From NCBI RefSeq assembly GCF_007858185.1, contig NZ_VFES01000020.1, positions 47,282 to 111,281 on the forward strand: DNA of 64,000 nucleotides, given 5' to 3'. The notes beneath the pieces are model-generated. The model did no database searches. It was not told the DNA's origin and was given only the letters and a program-made list of their open reading frames with translations. Shown piece after piece: positions 35,520 through 43,940 of the stretch. The stretch is from Pseudomonas grimontii (GTDB lineage Bacteria > Pseudomonadota > Gammaproteobacteria > Pseudomonadales > Pseudomonadaceae). The stretch's first letter is position 1. The number at the start of each line of letters is the position of its first letter. The translations under genes were made by a program, and so were the position numbers.

Positions 35520-36629
35520 TCAGCCGCGAGCGATCAGCGCTGCGTCAGCGGCGACCTTTTCGGCCGCTTTCTCGCGGATCAACTTTTCCAGCTGATCCAC
35601 CAGATTGTCATTCGTTAACTTCTGCGACGGCTTGCCGTCGATGTAAATCAGGTTCGGTGTGCCGCCGGTCAAGCCCACATGGGCTTCCTTGGCTTCACCC
35701 GGGCCGTTGACCACACAGCCGATCACTGCAACATCCAGCGGGACCAGCAGGTCTTCGAGGCGCAACTCCAGATCGTTCATGGTTTTCACCACGTCGAAGT
35801 TCTGCCGCGAGCAGCTCGGGCAGGCAATGAAGTTGATACCGCGGGAACGCAAACGCAGGGATTTGAGAATGTCGTAGCCGACTTTCACTTCCTCTACCGG
35901 GTCTGCCGCCAACGAGATGCGGATAGTATCGCCAATTCCTTCGGCGAGCAGCATACCGAGACCGACCGCAGATTTCACTGTGCCTGAGCGCAAACCGCCG
36001 GCTTCAGTGATCCCCAGGTGCAACGGTTGCACGATTTCCTTGGCCAGCAGGCGGTAGGCTTCTACCGCCATGAACACGTCGGAGGCCTTTACGCTGACCT
36101 TGAAGTCCTGGAAGTTCAGGCGTTCCAAGTGTTCAACGTGGCGCAGTGCAGACTCAACCAGCGCTGCCGGAGTGGGCTCGCCGTACTTCTTTTGCAGGTC
36201 TTTTTCCAGGGAACCGGCGTTGACGCCGATGCGGATCGGGATCCCGCGATCACGGGCAGCGTCCACCACGGCGCGCACACGGTCTTCACGACCGATGTTG
36301 CCCGGGTTGATGCGCAGGCAATCGACGCCCAACTCGGCCACGCGCAGTGCGATCTTGTAGTCGAAGTGAATGTCGGCAACCAGCGGCACCTTGACCAGTT
36401 GCTTGATGCGCCCGAAAGCCTCGGCAGCATCCATGTCCGGGACGGATACCCGGACGATGTCTACTCCGGCCGCTTCCAGACGATTGATCTGGGCAACGGT
36501 AGCGGCAACGTCATTGGTGTCGCTGTTGGTCATGCTTTGCACCGCGATGGGGGCGTCGCCACCCACCGGCACCGAGCCGACCCAGATCTTGCGCGATACG
36601 CGACGTTTGATTGGAGATTCGCCGTGCAT
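35520..36629 (-). CDS. ispG: 4-hydroxy-3-methylbut-2-enyl diphosphate synthase
   Basis: The iron-sulfur enzyme of the MEP isoprenoid pathway, converting MEcPP to HMBPP. 369 residues with the start MHGESPIKRR. The N-terminal TIM barrel shows PIAVQSMTNSDTNDV, and the Fe4S4 ligands are in ACPSCSRQNFDVV and GCVVNGPGEA. The standard length is about 370. It sits between rodZ and hisS as in other Pseudomonas genomes; the upstream isc operon makes its cofactor. Confidence 0.98.
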   Translation of the reverse strand: MHGESPIKRRVSRKIWVGSVPVGGDAPIAVQSMTNSDTNDVAATVAQINRLEAAGVDIVRVSVPDMDAAEAFGRIKQLVKVPLVADIHFDYKIALRVAELGVDCLRINPGNIGREDRVRAVVDAARDRGIPIRIGVNAGSLEKDLQKKYGEPTPAALVESALRHVEHLERLNFQDFKVSVKASDVFMAVEAYRLLAKEIVQPLHLGITEAGGLRSGTVKSAVGLGMLLAEGIGDTIRISLAADPVEEVKVGYDILKSLRLRSRGINFIACPSCSRQNFDVVKTMNDLELRLEDLLVPLDVAVIGCVVNGPGEAKEAHVGLTGGTPNLIYIDGKPSQKLTNDNLVDQLEKLIREKAAEKVAADAALIARG

Positions 36630-36631
36630 GA

Positions 36632-37636
36632 CTATTGTCCCAACTTCAGGCGAGCGGTCTCGCCAGTGGTGAACTGCGCTACGTCCACAGGCTGGCCGTT
36701 GTAGGCCACTTGCGCGCCACGGGCAAAGCCCAGACGCAGCGTCAGAGGGGGCTTGCCGCCCAGGTCGAGCGTATCTCCCTTACGCTTGAGACCACTGACC
36801 AGCACTTTGCCGTTGCCATCGGTGACTTGCGTCCAGCAGTCAGCTACGAAGGTAATTTGTACACGCCCGTCACCGGCGATCAACGCTGGGGTGGTGGGTG
36901 GTGACATCGCCGGGGCGGCCGGAGCGGCTGGCGCCGTAGTTGCTGGCGCCTGGGCTGAAGCGGTCGGTGTATTGGCCTGGGCAATCGGGGCGGCCGGCGT
37001 GTGAGCTGGCGCGGCGGGTGTGACTGGGGCCGGTACGGCAGCGGTCGGCGCGGTTTCCGGTTCGGACTGCTCGGTGGCGGCCGGAATTTCAGGGGCAGCC
37101 TGGCCTTGGGCAACGGCCTGGTCTTCCGGCTCATCCAGCGGATGTATCTGGGTGGTGCCGTCGGCGCTCTCGACTTCGACGTGCTCCATGGCGTTGCTGG
37201 TCAGGTCTTTGCTGCGCTGGGACGCCTGGTCTTGCCACCAGACAAAACCGCCGCCGATCACGGCGATCAGCAACAACAGGCTGACAATACGCAGGATTGT
37301 GTGGGAAACCCGTACCGGCTCTTCAATACGACCCAGGCCATGGACACTGCTGCCCTGGGAGTCGGTACCAGTGAATTGATCGAATTGCTGGACCAATACG
37401 GCCTGGTCGATGCCCAGCAGCTTGGCGTAGGCGCGGATATAACCGCGGGCGAAGGTATGCCCAGGCAGCTTGTCGAATGCGCCGGCCTCAAGGTTGCCCA
37501 GGGATGTGGTGGTCAAATTGAGCTTGAGGGCCACTTCCGCCAGCGACCAACCATTGCTTTCGCGGGCCTGACGCAAAGTGTCGCCTGGGTTTACGCGATT
37601 AGCTGCTACAACTTCCGGGTGCGCCGCTTTCATCAT
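36632..37636 (-). CDS. rodZ: RodZ-like cytoskeleton protein
   Basis: A membrane protein linking MreB to the envelope and needed for rod shape. The N-terminal helix-turn-helix (about 18-85) shows GDTLRQARESNGWSLAEVA, a single membrane helix lies near 110-130 (ILRIVSLLLLIAVIGGGFVW), then a low-complexity Pro/Ala/Thr-rich linker (about 170-245), and a C-terminal DUF4115 beta domain VQITFVADCWTQVTDGNGKVL. 334 residues. Its ATG overlaps the pilF stop as ATGA. Confidence 0.93.
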   Translation of the reverse strand: MMKAAHPEVVAANRVNPGDTLRQARESNGWSLAEVALKLNLTTTSLGNLEAGAFDKLPGHTFARGYIRAYAKLLGIDQAVLVQQFDQFTGTDSQGSSVHGLGRIEEPVRVSHTILRIVSLLLLIAVIGGGFVWWQDQASQRSKDLTSNAMEHVEVESADGTTQIHPLDEPEDQAVAQGQAAPEIPAATEQSEPETAPTAAVPAPVTPAAPAHTPAAPIAQANTPTASAQAPATTAPAAPAAPAMSPPTTPALIAGDGRVQITFVADCWTQVTDGNGKVLVSGLKRKGDTLDLGGKPPLTLRLGFARGAQVAYNGQPVDVAQFTTGETARLKLGQ

Positions 37637-38391
37637 TGCTCCGACAGGTATTGCTGATATTCCGGCGTACCGGGATAGAGTCGTTCGAGTTGCTGGCCAA
37701 AACGTGCGGCCGTGTCGCGTTCTTCATGAACCGTCGCCAGGCGCGCGCCGAGCAATAGACTACGTGCATTTTGCCCGCTGAGCAGGCTAAAACGCTCGTA
37801 ATAGTCACGTGCAGGCACATAATGCCTGTCTTCGTAGGACAACTCAGCCATTTCGAGCAGCGCTCGTGGCTGATGACCGTTCAAGTGCAGGGCTTTTTCC
37901 AGCTGCTGGCGTGCGCTGTCGCGCTGGCCGAGGCGCATTGAGGTCACCCCAAGGTTCTCGAACACCCTCGAGCGCTCAGGATAGAGGGTATCGGTGCTGG
38001 CTTGCTGGAAATAAAGGGCTGCCTGGTCATAACGCTTTTGCTCGAACAGGAAGCTGCCGTAATTGTTCAGCAGCCGCGGGTCGGCAGGTCTTGCGGCCAG
38101 GGCTTTGTTGAAATACCGGTCAGCCAGTTCAGGCTCGGCCTGGGCCTGGAACACCAGGGCCAGTGCGGCATTGGCATCGGCATCGTCACTGTCCAGCTCA
38201 AGGGCCTTTTTCAACGGCACCTTGGCCTGCTCGCTCATGCCTTGTCGCAGGTAACCCAACCCCAGTTGCACATAGGCAACTCGCACCTCGTCACGGCCCT
38301 TGCCGGTTTGCAAAGGGCTGTCATGGCCCGATGAAACACAACCGACCACGAGACCGGTAACAAGCAGAAGCAGCGCAAGGCGCAAGGGCAT
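37633..38391 (-). CDS. pilF: Type IV pilus assembly lipoprotein (pilotin) PilF
   Basis: TPR lipoprotein that pilots PilQ secretin assembly. A lipobox LVVGC ends the signal near residue 18; six TPR units follow, including VPLKKALELDSDDADANAALALVF. At 252 residues it matches P. aeruginosa PilF (also called PilW). It overlaps rodZ by 4 nt and follows rlmN by 12 nt; the neighbouring genes are unrelated to pili but the order is conserved in pseudomonads. Confidence 0.95.
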   Translation of the reverse strand: MPLRLALLLLVTGLVVGCVSSGHDSPLQTGKGRDEVRVAYVQLGLGYLRQGMSEQAKVPLKKALELDSDDADANAALALVFQAQAEPELADRYFNKALAARPADPRLLNNYGSFLFEQKRYDQAALYFQQASTDTLYPERSRVFENLGVTSMRLGQRDSARQQLEKALHLNGHQPRALLEMAELSYEDRHYVPARDYYERFSLLSGQNARSLLLGARLATVHEERDTAARFGQQLERLYPGTPEYQQYLSEQ

Positions 38392-38403
38392 AGAGATCCT
38401 CTC

Positions 38404-39552
38404 TCAGGTTCGATTCACAGCGCTTTGCGGCATATCGTCGGCAGCGCTCAGTTCACGCACCGCAATATAACGTTCGCTGCGACGGGTGCGGTCCAGCACC
38501 TGTCCTACCAATTGGCCACAGGCGGCGTCGATGTCTTCACCACGGGTGGTGCGCACGGTGACGTTGTAGCCGGCCTGGTGCAGTTGATCCTGGAAACGGC
38601 GGATGGCGTTGTTGCTCGGCCGCTCGTAGCCAGAATGGGGAAACGGGTTGAACGGAATCAGGTTGATCTTGCACGGGGTGTTCTTGAGCAGTTCGATCAT
38701 CTCGACCGCGTGTTCGACCTTGTCGTTGATGTCCTTGAGCATGGTGTACTCAATGGTCAGCACGCGCTTCTCGCCCAAGGTCGCCATATAACGCTGGCAA
38801 GATTCGAGCAGCATCTTAAGCGGATACTTCTTGTTGATCGGCACCAATTGGTTACGCAATGCGTCATTGGGTGCGTGCAGCGACAACGCCAGGGAGACGT
38901 CGATGTGCTTGGCCAGCTCATCGATCATCGGTACCACACCGGAGGTAGACAGGGTCACACGGCGCTTGGAGATGCCGTAGCCCAGGTCGTCCATCATCAG
39001 GTGCATGGCCGCGATGACGTTGTCGAAGTTCAGCAGCGGCTCACCCATGCCCATCATCACCACGTTGGTGATGGCACGGTCGACGGTCGCCGGGACGCTG
39101 CCAAAGGATTTGTTGGCAATCCACACCTGGCCGATCACTTCGGCGGCGGTAAGGTTGCTGTTGAAGCCTTGCTTGCCGGTGGAGCAGAAACTGCAATCCA
39201 GGGCACAGCCTGCCTGGGACGAAACGCACAAGGTGCCGCGCTTGCCCTGGGGAATGTACACGGTCTCGACGCAGCTGCCGGACGCCACGCGCACCACCCA
39301 TTTACGGGTGCCGTCGCTGGAGATGTCCTCGCTGACCACTTCGGGGCCACGGACCTCAGCAATGGCCTTGAGCTTGTCGCGCAGGGCCTTGCTGACGTTC
39401 GTCATGGCGTCGAAATCGTCGACGCCAAAGTGGTGAATCCATTTCATTACCTGACCGGCACGGAAACGCTTCTCCCCGATTGAGTCGAAGAATTTTTCCA
39501 TTTCCTGTTGAGTCAGACCCAGCAGGTTGGTTTTTACAGTCGATGTCGTCAT
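38404..39552 (-). CDS. rlmN: 23S rRNA/tRNA adenine-C2 methyltransferase RlmN
   Basis: A radical-SAM enzyme that methylates A2503 of 23S rRNA and A37 of some tRNAs. The cluster motif CALDCSFCSTG binds the Fe4S4; the GMGEPLLNFDNV loop and a conserved second Cys near the C-terminus (DIDAACGQL) complete the site. 382 residues, normal. It follows ndk by 29 nt. The isc genes upstream supply its Fe-S cluster. Confidence 0.97.
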   Translation of the reverse strand: MTTSTVKTNLLGLTQQEMEKFFDSIGEKRFRAGQVMKWIHHFGVDDFDAMTNVSKALRDKLKAIAEVRGPEVVSEDISSDGTRKWVVRVASGSCVETVYIPQGKRGTLCVSSQAGCALDCSFCSTGKQGFNSNLTAAEVIGQVWIANKSFGSVPATVDRAITNVVMMGMGEPLLNFDNVIAAMHLMMDDLGYGISKRRVTLSTSGVVPMIDELAKHIDVSLALSLHAPNDALRNQLVPINKKYPLKMLLESCQRYMATLGEKRVLTIEYTMLKDINDKVEHAVEMIELLKNTPCKINLIPFNPFPHSGYERPSNNAIRRFQDQLHQAGYNVTVRTTRGEDIDAACGQLVGQVLDRTRRSERYIAVRELSAADDMPQSAVNRT

Positions 39553-39581
39553 GGATTCACCCTCACTCTTTAAGCCGATGC

Positions 39582-40007
39582 TTAGCGAGTGGTTACTTCA
39601 GTAGCTGCGAAGAAGTACGAGATTTCACGGGCAGCAGCGGCTTCGGAGTCCGAACCGTGTACAGCGTTGGCGTCGATGGAGTCAGCGAAGTCAGCACGGA
39701 TGGTGCCGGCAGCCGCTTCTTTAGGGTTGGTAGCGCCCATCAGCTCACGGTTCAAAGCGATAGCGTTTTCGCCTTCCAGAACCTGAACAACAACAGGACC
39801 GGAGATCATGAAGGCAACCAGGTCGCCGAAGAAGCCACGAGCGCTGTGCTCAGCGTAGAAGCCTTCAGCTTCAGCCTTGGACAGTTGCTTGAGTTTCGAA
39901 GCTACAACCTTCAGGCCGGCTTTTTCGAAACGAGTGGTGATCTCGCCGATGACGTTTTTTGCAACAGCGTCAGGCTTGATGATGGAGAAAGTGCGTTGAA
40001 CAGCCAT
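39582..40007 (-). CDS. ndk: Nucleoside diphosphate kinase
   Basis: Transfers phosphate between nucleoside tri- and diphosphates through a phospho-His. 141 residues starting MAVQRTFSIIKPDAVAKNV; the active His117 is in NAVHGSDSEA. Standard length and an intact active site. A hairpin containing TATAAT lies in the gap before it. Confidence 0.98.
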   Translation of the reverse strand: MAVQRTFSIIKPDAVAKNVIGEITTRFEKAGLKVVASKLKQLSKAEAEGFYAEHSARGFFGDLVAFMISGPVVVQVLEGENAIALNRELMGATNPKEAAAGTIRADFADSIDANAVHGSDSEAAAAREISYFFAATEVTTR

Positions 40008-40043
40008 GGTGTAACTCCAGAAACGGTAATTTACGAAAAATTA

Positions 40044-40066
40044 AACCCGCGAATTATACGCGGGTT
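40044..40066 (-). promoter_or_regulatory. Hairpin between iscX and ndk with a -10 element in its loop
   Basis: AACCCGCG (40044-40051) pairs with CGCGGGTT (40059-40066). On the minus strand the hairpin is followed by T-rich sequence, so it can end the isc transcript. Its centre reads TATAAT on that strand, a perfect -10 hexamer, with a weak TAGGCA-type -35 about 17 nt upstream. It may act as both a terminator for isc and a promoter for ndk. Confidence 0.55.
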
Positions 40067-40098
40067 CTTAGGTATTGCCTAACTGCGTAAGGGAGGCG

Positions 40099-40299
40099 TC
40101 AGTCCTGTTCTTCTTTCCAGGCGGTCTGGATAGCTTCCAGAACCTTTTCGCCGCCGCGATCGCGCTCATCCTCAAAGCCTGGCAAGGCCATGACCATGTC
40201 ACGCAAAGCAACAAAATTCAGGGAATAGGGATCCATATCCGGGTTGCCGTCGGCCAACAGGATAGCGATCTCTTGCACATCAACCCATTTAAGACTCAT
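40099..40299 (-). CDS. iscX: Iron-sulfur assembly protein IscX
   Basis: A small acidic protein of 66 residues (MSLKWVDVQEIAILLAD) that binds IscS and tunes cluster assembly, with the family motif DPYSLNFVALRDMVMALPGF. Last gene of the isc block, 14 nt after fdx. Confidence 0.95.
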   Translation of the reverse strand: MSLKWVDVQEIAILLADGNPDMDPYSLNFVALRDMVMALPGFEDERDRGGEKVLEAIQTAWKEEQD

Positions 40300-40313
40300 G
40301 ACACTTCCTTGAA

Positions 40314-40655
40314 TCAGTGCGGCGCTTCGGCCGCATGGTTGAGCGAATACTTCGGAATTTCGACGGTGATGTCTTCAGTCCCGACCTTTGCCTGGCAGCT
40401 TAGGCGAGAAGTGGCTTCCAGGCCCCAGGCGCGGTCAAGAAAGTCCTCTTCCAACTCATCTGCCTCTTCCAGGCTGTTGAAGCCTTCGCGAATGATGCAG
40501 TGGCAGGTGGTGCAGGCGCACACACCACCACAGGCGCTTTCGATCTCGATGTGGTTGTCATGGGCAACTTCGAGGATGGACTTGCCGGTCTCAGCCTCAA
40601 CAACCATACCGTCCGGGCAATGCTCGGCGTGTGGCAGAAAAATGACCTGCGGCAT
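40314..40655 (-). CDS. fdx: 2Fe-2S ferredoxin of the isc system
   Basis: The electron donor for Fe-S cluster synthesis, 113 residues. The cluster ligands are in ESACGGVCACTTCHCII and LSCQAK. It begins MPQVIFLPHAEHCPDG. It follows hscA by 3 nt in the isc operon. Confidence 0.97.
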   Translation of the reverse strand: MPQVIFLPHAEHCPDGMVVEAETGKSILEVAHDNHIEIESACGGVCACTTCHCIIREGFNSLEEADELEEDFLDRAWGLEATSRLSCQAKVGTEDITVEIPKYSLNHAAEAPH

Positions 40656-40658
40656 TAA

Positions 40659-42521
40659 TTATTCCTCGATTTCATTCAGGTTGCGCCCGGCCAGTGCGGC
40701 TTTCACCGTCTGATCCATGCGGCGGGCGGCAAAGGCGTCAGTGACCTGCGACAAGCGCTTGGTCTGTTGCTCGATGGCGTAACCATCGTTGCCTTTCATC
40801 AGTTCGGCCAGTTCCTGCATCTGCAGGTCGATGACCATGCGCTCTTCGGCATCCAGCAGGCGCTCGCCGTCGGCGTCAAGGGCGCCCTGCACCGCTTCGA
40901 GCAGGCGCTGGGCATCCACTTGTTGTTCACGCAGTACGCGAGCGACCTTGTCGTCACCGGCGTATTGGAAAGAATCCTTGAGCATCTTGGCGATTTCGCC
41001 GTCAGTCAGGCCGTAGGACGGCTTGACCTGGATGCTCGCTTCAACGCCCGAACCCAACTCACGCGCGGCGACGCTGAGCAGGCCGTCAGCGTCGACCTGG
41101 AAGGTCACGCGGATCTTCGCCGCACCCGCGACCATGGCCGGGATGCCGCGCAACTCAAAGCGCGCCAGGGAGCGACAGTCGCTGATCAGTTCGCGCTCGC
41201 CTTGCAGCACATGAATCATCATGGCCGTCTGGCCATCTTTGTAAGTGGTGAAGTCCTGGGCGCGGGCGACGGGGATGGTGGTGTTCCGTGGAATCACCTT
41301 CTCCATCAGCCCCCCCATGGTCTCGAGCCCCAGGGACAGCGGAATCACGTCAAGCAGCAGCAATTCGCCGCCATCACGCTTGTTACCGGCCAGGGTGTCA
41401 GCCTGGATGGCGGCACCGATGGCTACCACCTGGTCCGGGTCGATTTCTGTCAGCGGCTGGCGGCCAAAGGCTTCGGCAACGGCGTCGCGAACCCTTGGGA
41501 CGCGGGTGGAACCGCCGACCATGACCACGGCACCGACATCTTCCAGCTCGATACCGGAATCACGCACGGCGCGACGGCAGGCCTTCAGGCTGCGGGCAAC
41601 CATCGGCTCGATCAACGAATCGAAGGCTTCACGAGTCAGCTGGGCGCACCAACTGCCGTAGGAAACCTCAACAGAAGCGGCGTCAGTCAGCGCCTCTTTA
41701 GCGGCACAGGCCGTTTGCAGCAAGTTACGTTGCTCGCCCGGATCCAGGTCAGCGGACAAGCCAGCGCTGCTGATGATCCAGCCCGCGATGGCGTGGTCGA
41801 AGTCATCGCCACCCAGTGCTGTATCGCCACCGGTAGCCAGTACTTCAAACACACCGCCGGTCAGGCGCAGGATCGAAATATCAAAGGTGCCGCCGCCCAG
41901 GTCGTAAATAGCGACCAGCCCTTCAGCGTGCTGGTCCAGGCCATAGGCCACGGCCGCAGCGGTCGGCTCGTTGAGCAGGCGCAACACGTTCAGGCCGGCG
42001 AGCTTCGCCGCGTCCTTGGTAGCTTGGCGCTGTGCATCATCGAAATATGCCGGAACGGTGATCACCGCACCGACCAGTTCGCCGCCCAACGTGGTTTCCG
42101 CGCGCTGGCGCAGCACCTTGAGAATATCCGCCGACACTTCCACCGGGCTTTTCGGCCCCTGGACGGTGTCGATGAACGGCATATGGGATTCGCCGCCAAC
42201 AAAACGGTACGGCAACTGGTCGCCGAGTTGCTTGACGTCGGACAGACCACGACCCATCAAGCGCTTGACCGACAGCACGGTGTTCAAAGGATCGGTAGAC
42301 GCCGCCAGCTTGGCCGACTCACCCACTTCGGTGCGATCAGCGTGATAGCGCACGGCGGACGGCAGGATCACCTGGCCATCGGCGTCGGGCAGCGGCTCGG
42401 ACAGGCCGCTGCGCAAGGCAGCAACCAGGGAATTGGTGGTGCCCAGGTCAATCCCCACCGCCAGGCGACGCTGGTGCGGTTGAGGGCTTTGGCCGGGTTC
42501 GGCGATTTGCAGTAGAGCCAT
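40659..42521 (-). CDS. hscA: Hsp70-type chaperone HscA
   Basis: The specialised Hsp70 that, with HscB, transfers Fe-S clusters from IscU. The ATPase domain shows GIDLGTTNSLVAAL, DDAQRQATKDAAKLAGL and IYDLGGGTFDISIL; the substrate-binding domain follows, with the protein ending NLNEIEE. 620 residues, normal length. Between hscB and fdx. Confidence 0.98.
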   Translation of the reverse strand: MALLQIAEPGQSPQPHQRRLAVGIDLGTTNSLVAALRSGLSEPLPDADGQVILPSAVRYHADRTEVGESAKLAASTDPLNTVLSVKRLMGRGLSDVKQLGDQLPYRFVGGESHMPFIDTVQGPKSPVEVSADILKVLRQRAETTLGGELVGAVITVPAYFDDAQRQATKDAAKLAGLNVLRLLNEPTAAAVAYGLDQHAEGLVAIYDLGGGTFDISILRLTGGVFEVLATGGDTALGGDDFDHAIAGWIISSAGLSADLDPGEQRNLLQTACAAKEALTDAASVEVSYGSWCAQLTREAFDSLIEPMVARSLKACRRAVRDSGIELEDVGAVVMVGGSTRVPRVRDAVAEAFGRQPLTEIDPDQVVAIGAAIQADTLAGNKRDGGELLLLDVIPLSLGLETMGGLMEKVIPRNTTIPVARAQDFTTYKDGQTAMMIHVLQGERELISDCRSLARFELRGIPAMVAGAAKIRVTFQVDADGLLSVAARELGSGVEASIQVKPSYGLTDGEIAKMLKDSFQYAGDDKVARVLREQQVDAQRLLEAVQGALDADGERLLDAEERMVIDLQMQELAELMKGNDGYAIEQQTKRLSQVTDAFAARRMDQTVKAALAGRNLNEIEE

Positions 42522-42572
42522 GGTAATCAGGTCTTATCTGTCTATCAGGCGTGCATCACGGGCAGCACTGGG

Positions 42573-43094
42573 TTAATCGTCGAGGCGCTCTTCTAGCTGG
42601 CGCACTTCGTAGGTGAGCTTGTCGAGGAACTGCATGCGCCGCATCAGGCGTTCGGCCTGTTCACGCTGCGCAGCATCATCCCAACAGGCTGCGAAGCTTT
42701 CGTTGAGCTCATCCTGGGCGGTTTTCAGACGACGCTTGAAGACCGCGACACCCGCCACATCGGCTTCGTCCTGCAAGTCTTCGAGCTCTTCACGCCACTG
42801 CATCTGCTGCATCAGGAAGTCGGGATCATGCACCGTGACTTCAAGCGGCAACTCGCCACCGTTCATCGCGAGCAAGTAACGCGCGCGCTTCGGAGGGCTC
42901 TTGAGCGTCTGATAGGCTTCGTTGAGGCTGGCCGATTGCTCCAGCGCCAAGCGTTGCTCACGCTCGGAAGCGTCAGCGAAGCGATCCGGATGCACCCCAC
43001 GCGCCAATTCTCGATAGCGCGTGGCAAGCTGCTCGAGGTCCAACCGAAAACTCGGCTGCAGCTCGAATAAAGCGAAATGACAAGGAGTACCCAC
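42573..43094 (-). CDS. hscB: Fe-S co-chaperone HscB
   Basis: A J-domain protein that brings IscU to HscA. The GTG start at 43094 (VGTPCHFALFELQPSF) gives 173 residues, matching the family (about 171); GAGG lies upstream. The HPD loop is seen in HPDRFADASEREQR, and the C-terminal IscU-binding helices follow. It comes 8 nt after iscA. Confidence 0.96.
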   Translation of the reverse strand: MGTPCHFALFELQPSFRLDLEQLATRYRELARGVHPDRFADASEREQRLALEQSASLNEAYQTLKSPPKRARYLLAMNGGELPLEVTVHDPDFLMQQMQWREELEDLQDEADVAGVAVFKRRLKTAQDELNESFAACWDDAAQREQAERLMRRMQFLDKLTYEVRQLEERLDD

Positions 43095-43102
43095 GAATAG
43101 CC

Positions 43103-43426
43103 TCAGATGTTGAAGCTTTCGCCGCAGCCACATTCACCGCGTACGTTGGGGTTGTTGAACTTGAAGCCTTCGTTCAACCCTTCCTTGACGAAATCGAGCT
43201 CGGTGCCGTCCAGGTAGGTCAGGCTTTTAGGGTCGATGATCACTTTCTCGCCGTGACTTTCGAACACCTGGTCTTCCTCAACCACCTCGTCGACGAACTC
43301 CAGCACATAGGCAAGGCCGGAACAGCCCGTGGTGCGTACACCCAGACGAATCCCCTCACCTTTACCGCGCCCATCCAGGGAGCGTCGCACGTGCCGCGCA
43401 GCCGCTTCTGTCATGCTGATAGCCAT
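43103..43426 (-). CDS. iscA: A-type Fe-S carrier IscA
   Basis: 107 residues with the start MAISMTEAAARHVRRSL at 43426; an upstream ATG adds eight residues not typical of the family. The three ligand Cys are in TTGCSGLAYVLEF and GECGCGESF. A carrier that inserts clusters into target proteins. Confidence 0.96.
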   Translation of the reverse strand: MAISMTEAAARHVRRSLDGRGKGEGIRLGVRTTGCSGLAYVLEFVDEVVEEDQVFESHGEKVIIDPKSLTYLDGTELDFVKEGLNEGFKFNNPNVRGECGCGESFNI

Positions 43427-43454
43427 CGTTGACTCCTTACTCGTCGCCAAATGC

Positions 43455-43841
43455 TTAGATCAAGCCTTTCTTCTGCTTGTAGTCGCGAACGGCCGCCTTG
43501 ATGGCGTCTTCAGCGAGTACGGAGCAGTGGATTTTCACTGGCGGCAAGGCCAGCTCTTCGGCCAGTTGGGTGTTGCTGATAGTCACAGCCTCATCCAGGG
43601 TCTTGCCTTTCATCCATTCGGTCGCCAGGGAGCTGGAGGCGATGGCCGAACCGCAGCCGTAAGTCTTGAACTTGGCGTCTTCGATAACGCCAGCTTCGTT
43701 GACCTTGATCTGCAGGCGCATCACATCGCCGCACGCCGGAGCGCCAACCATGCCAGTGCCGACATCAGGATCTTCCGCGTCCATCTTGCCGACGTTGCGC
43801 GGGTTTTCGTAGTGGTCGATGACCTTTTCGCTGTAAGCCAT
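43455..43841 (-). CDS. iscU: Fe-S scaffold protein IscU
   Basis: The scaffold on which clusters are built, 128 residues (MAYSEKVIDHYENPRNVG). The ligand Cys37 is in GAPACGDVMRL, a second in YGCGSAIASSS (near 63) and a third in IHCSVLAED (near 106). All are intact. 99 nt after iscS. Confidence 0.98.
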   Translation of the reverse strand: MAYSEKVIDHYENPRNVGKMDAEDPDVGTGMVGAPACGDVMRLQIKVNEAGVIEDAKFKTYGCGSAIASSSLATEWMKGKTLDEAVTISNTQLAEELALPPVKIHCSVLAEDAIKAAVRDYKQKKGLI

Positions 43842-43940
43842 GGTACTGAATCCTCACTCATCAGGGCCGCTCTGGAACCCTGTAAAAACGCCTGCGTTTT
43901 CCGCCACGTTCCTACAGAGCTTGGGTGGCGGCTTCTATAG

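Noticed and set aside
40767..42515. 582-codon plus-strand frame opposite hscA
   Set aside because: Antisense shadow of hscA.
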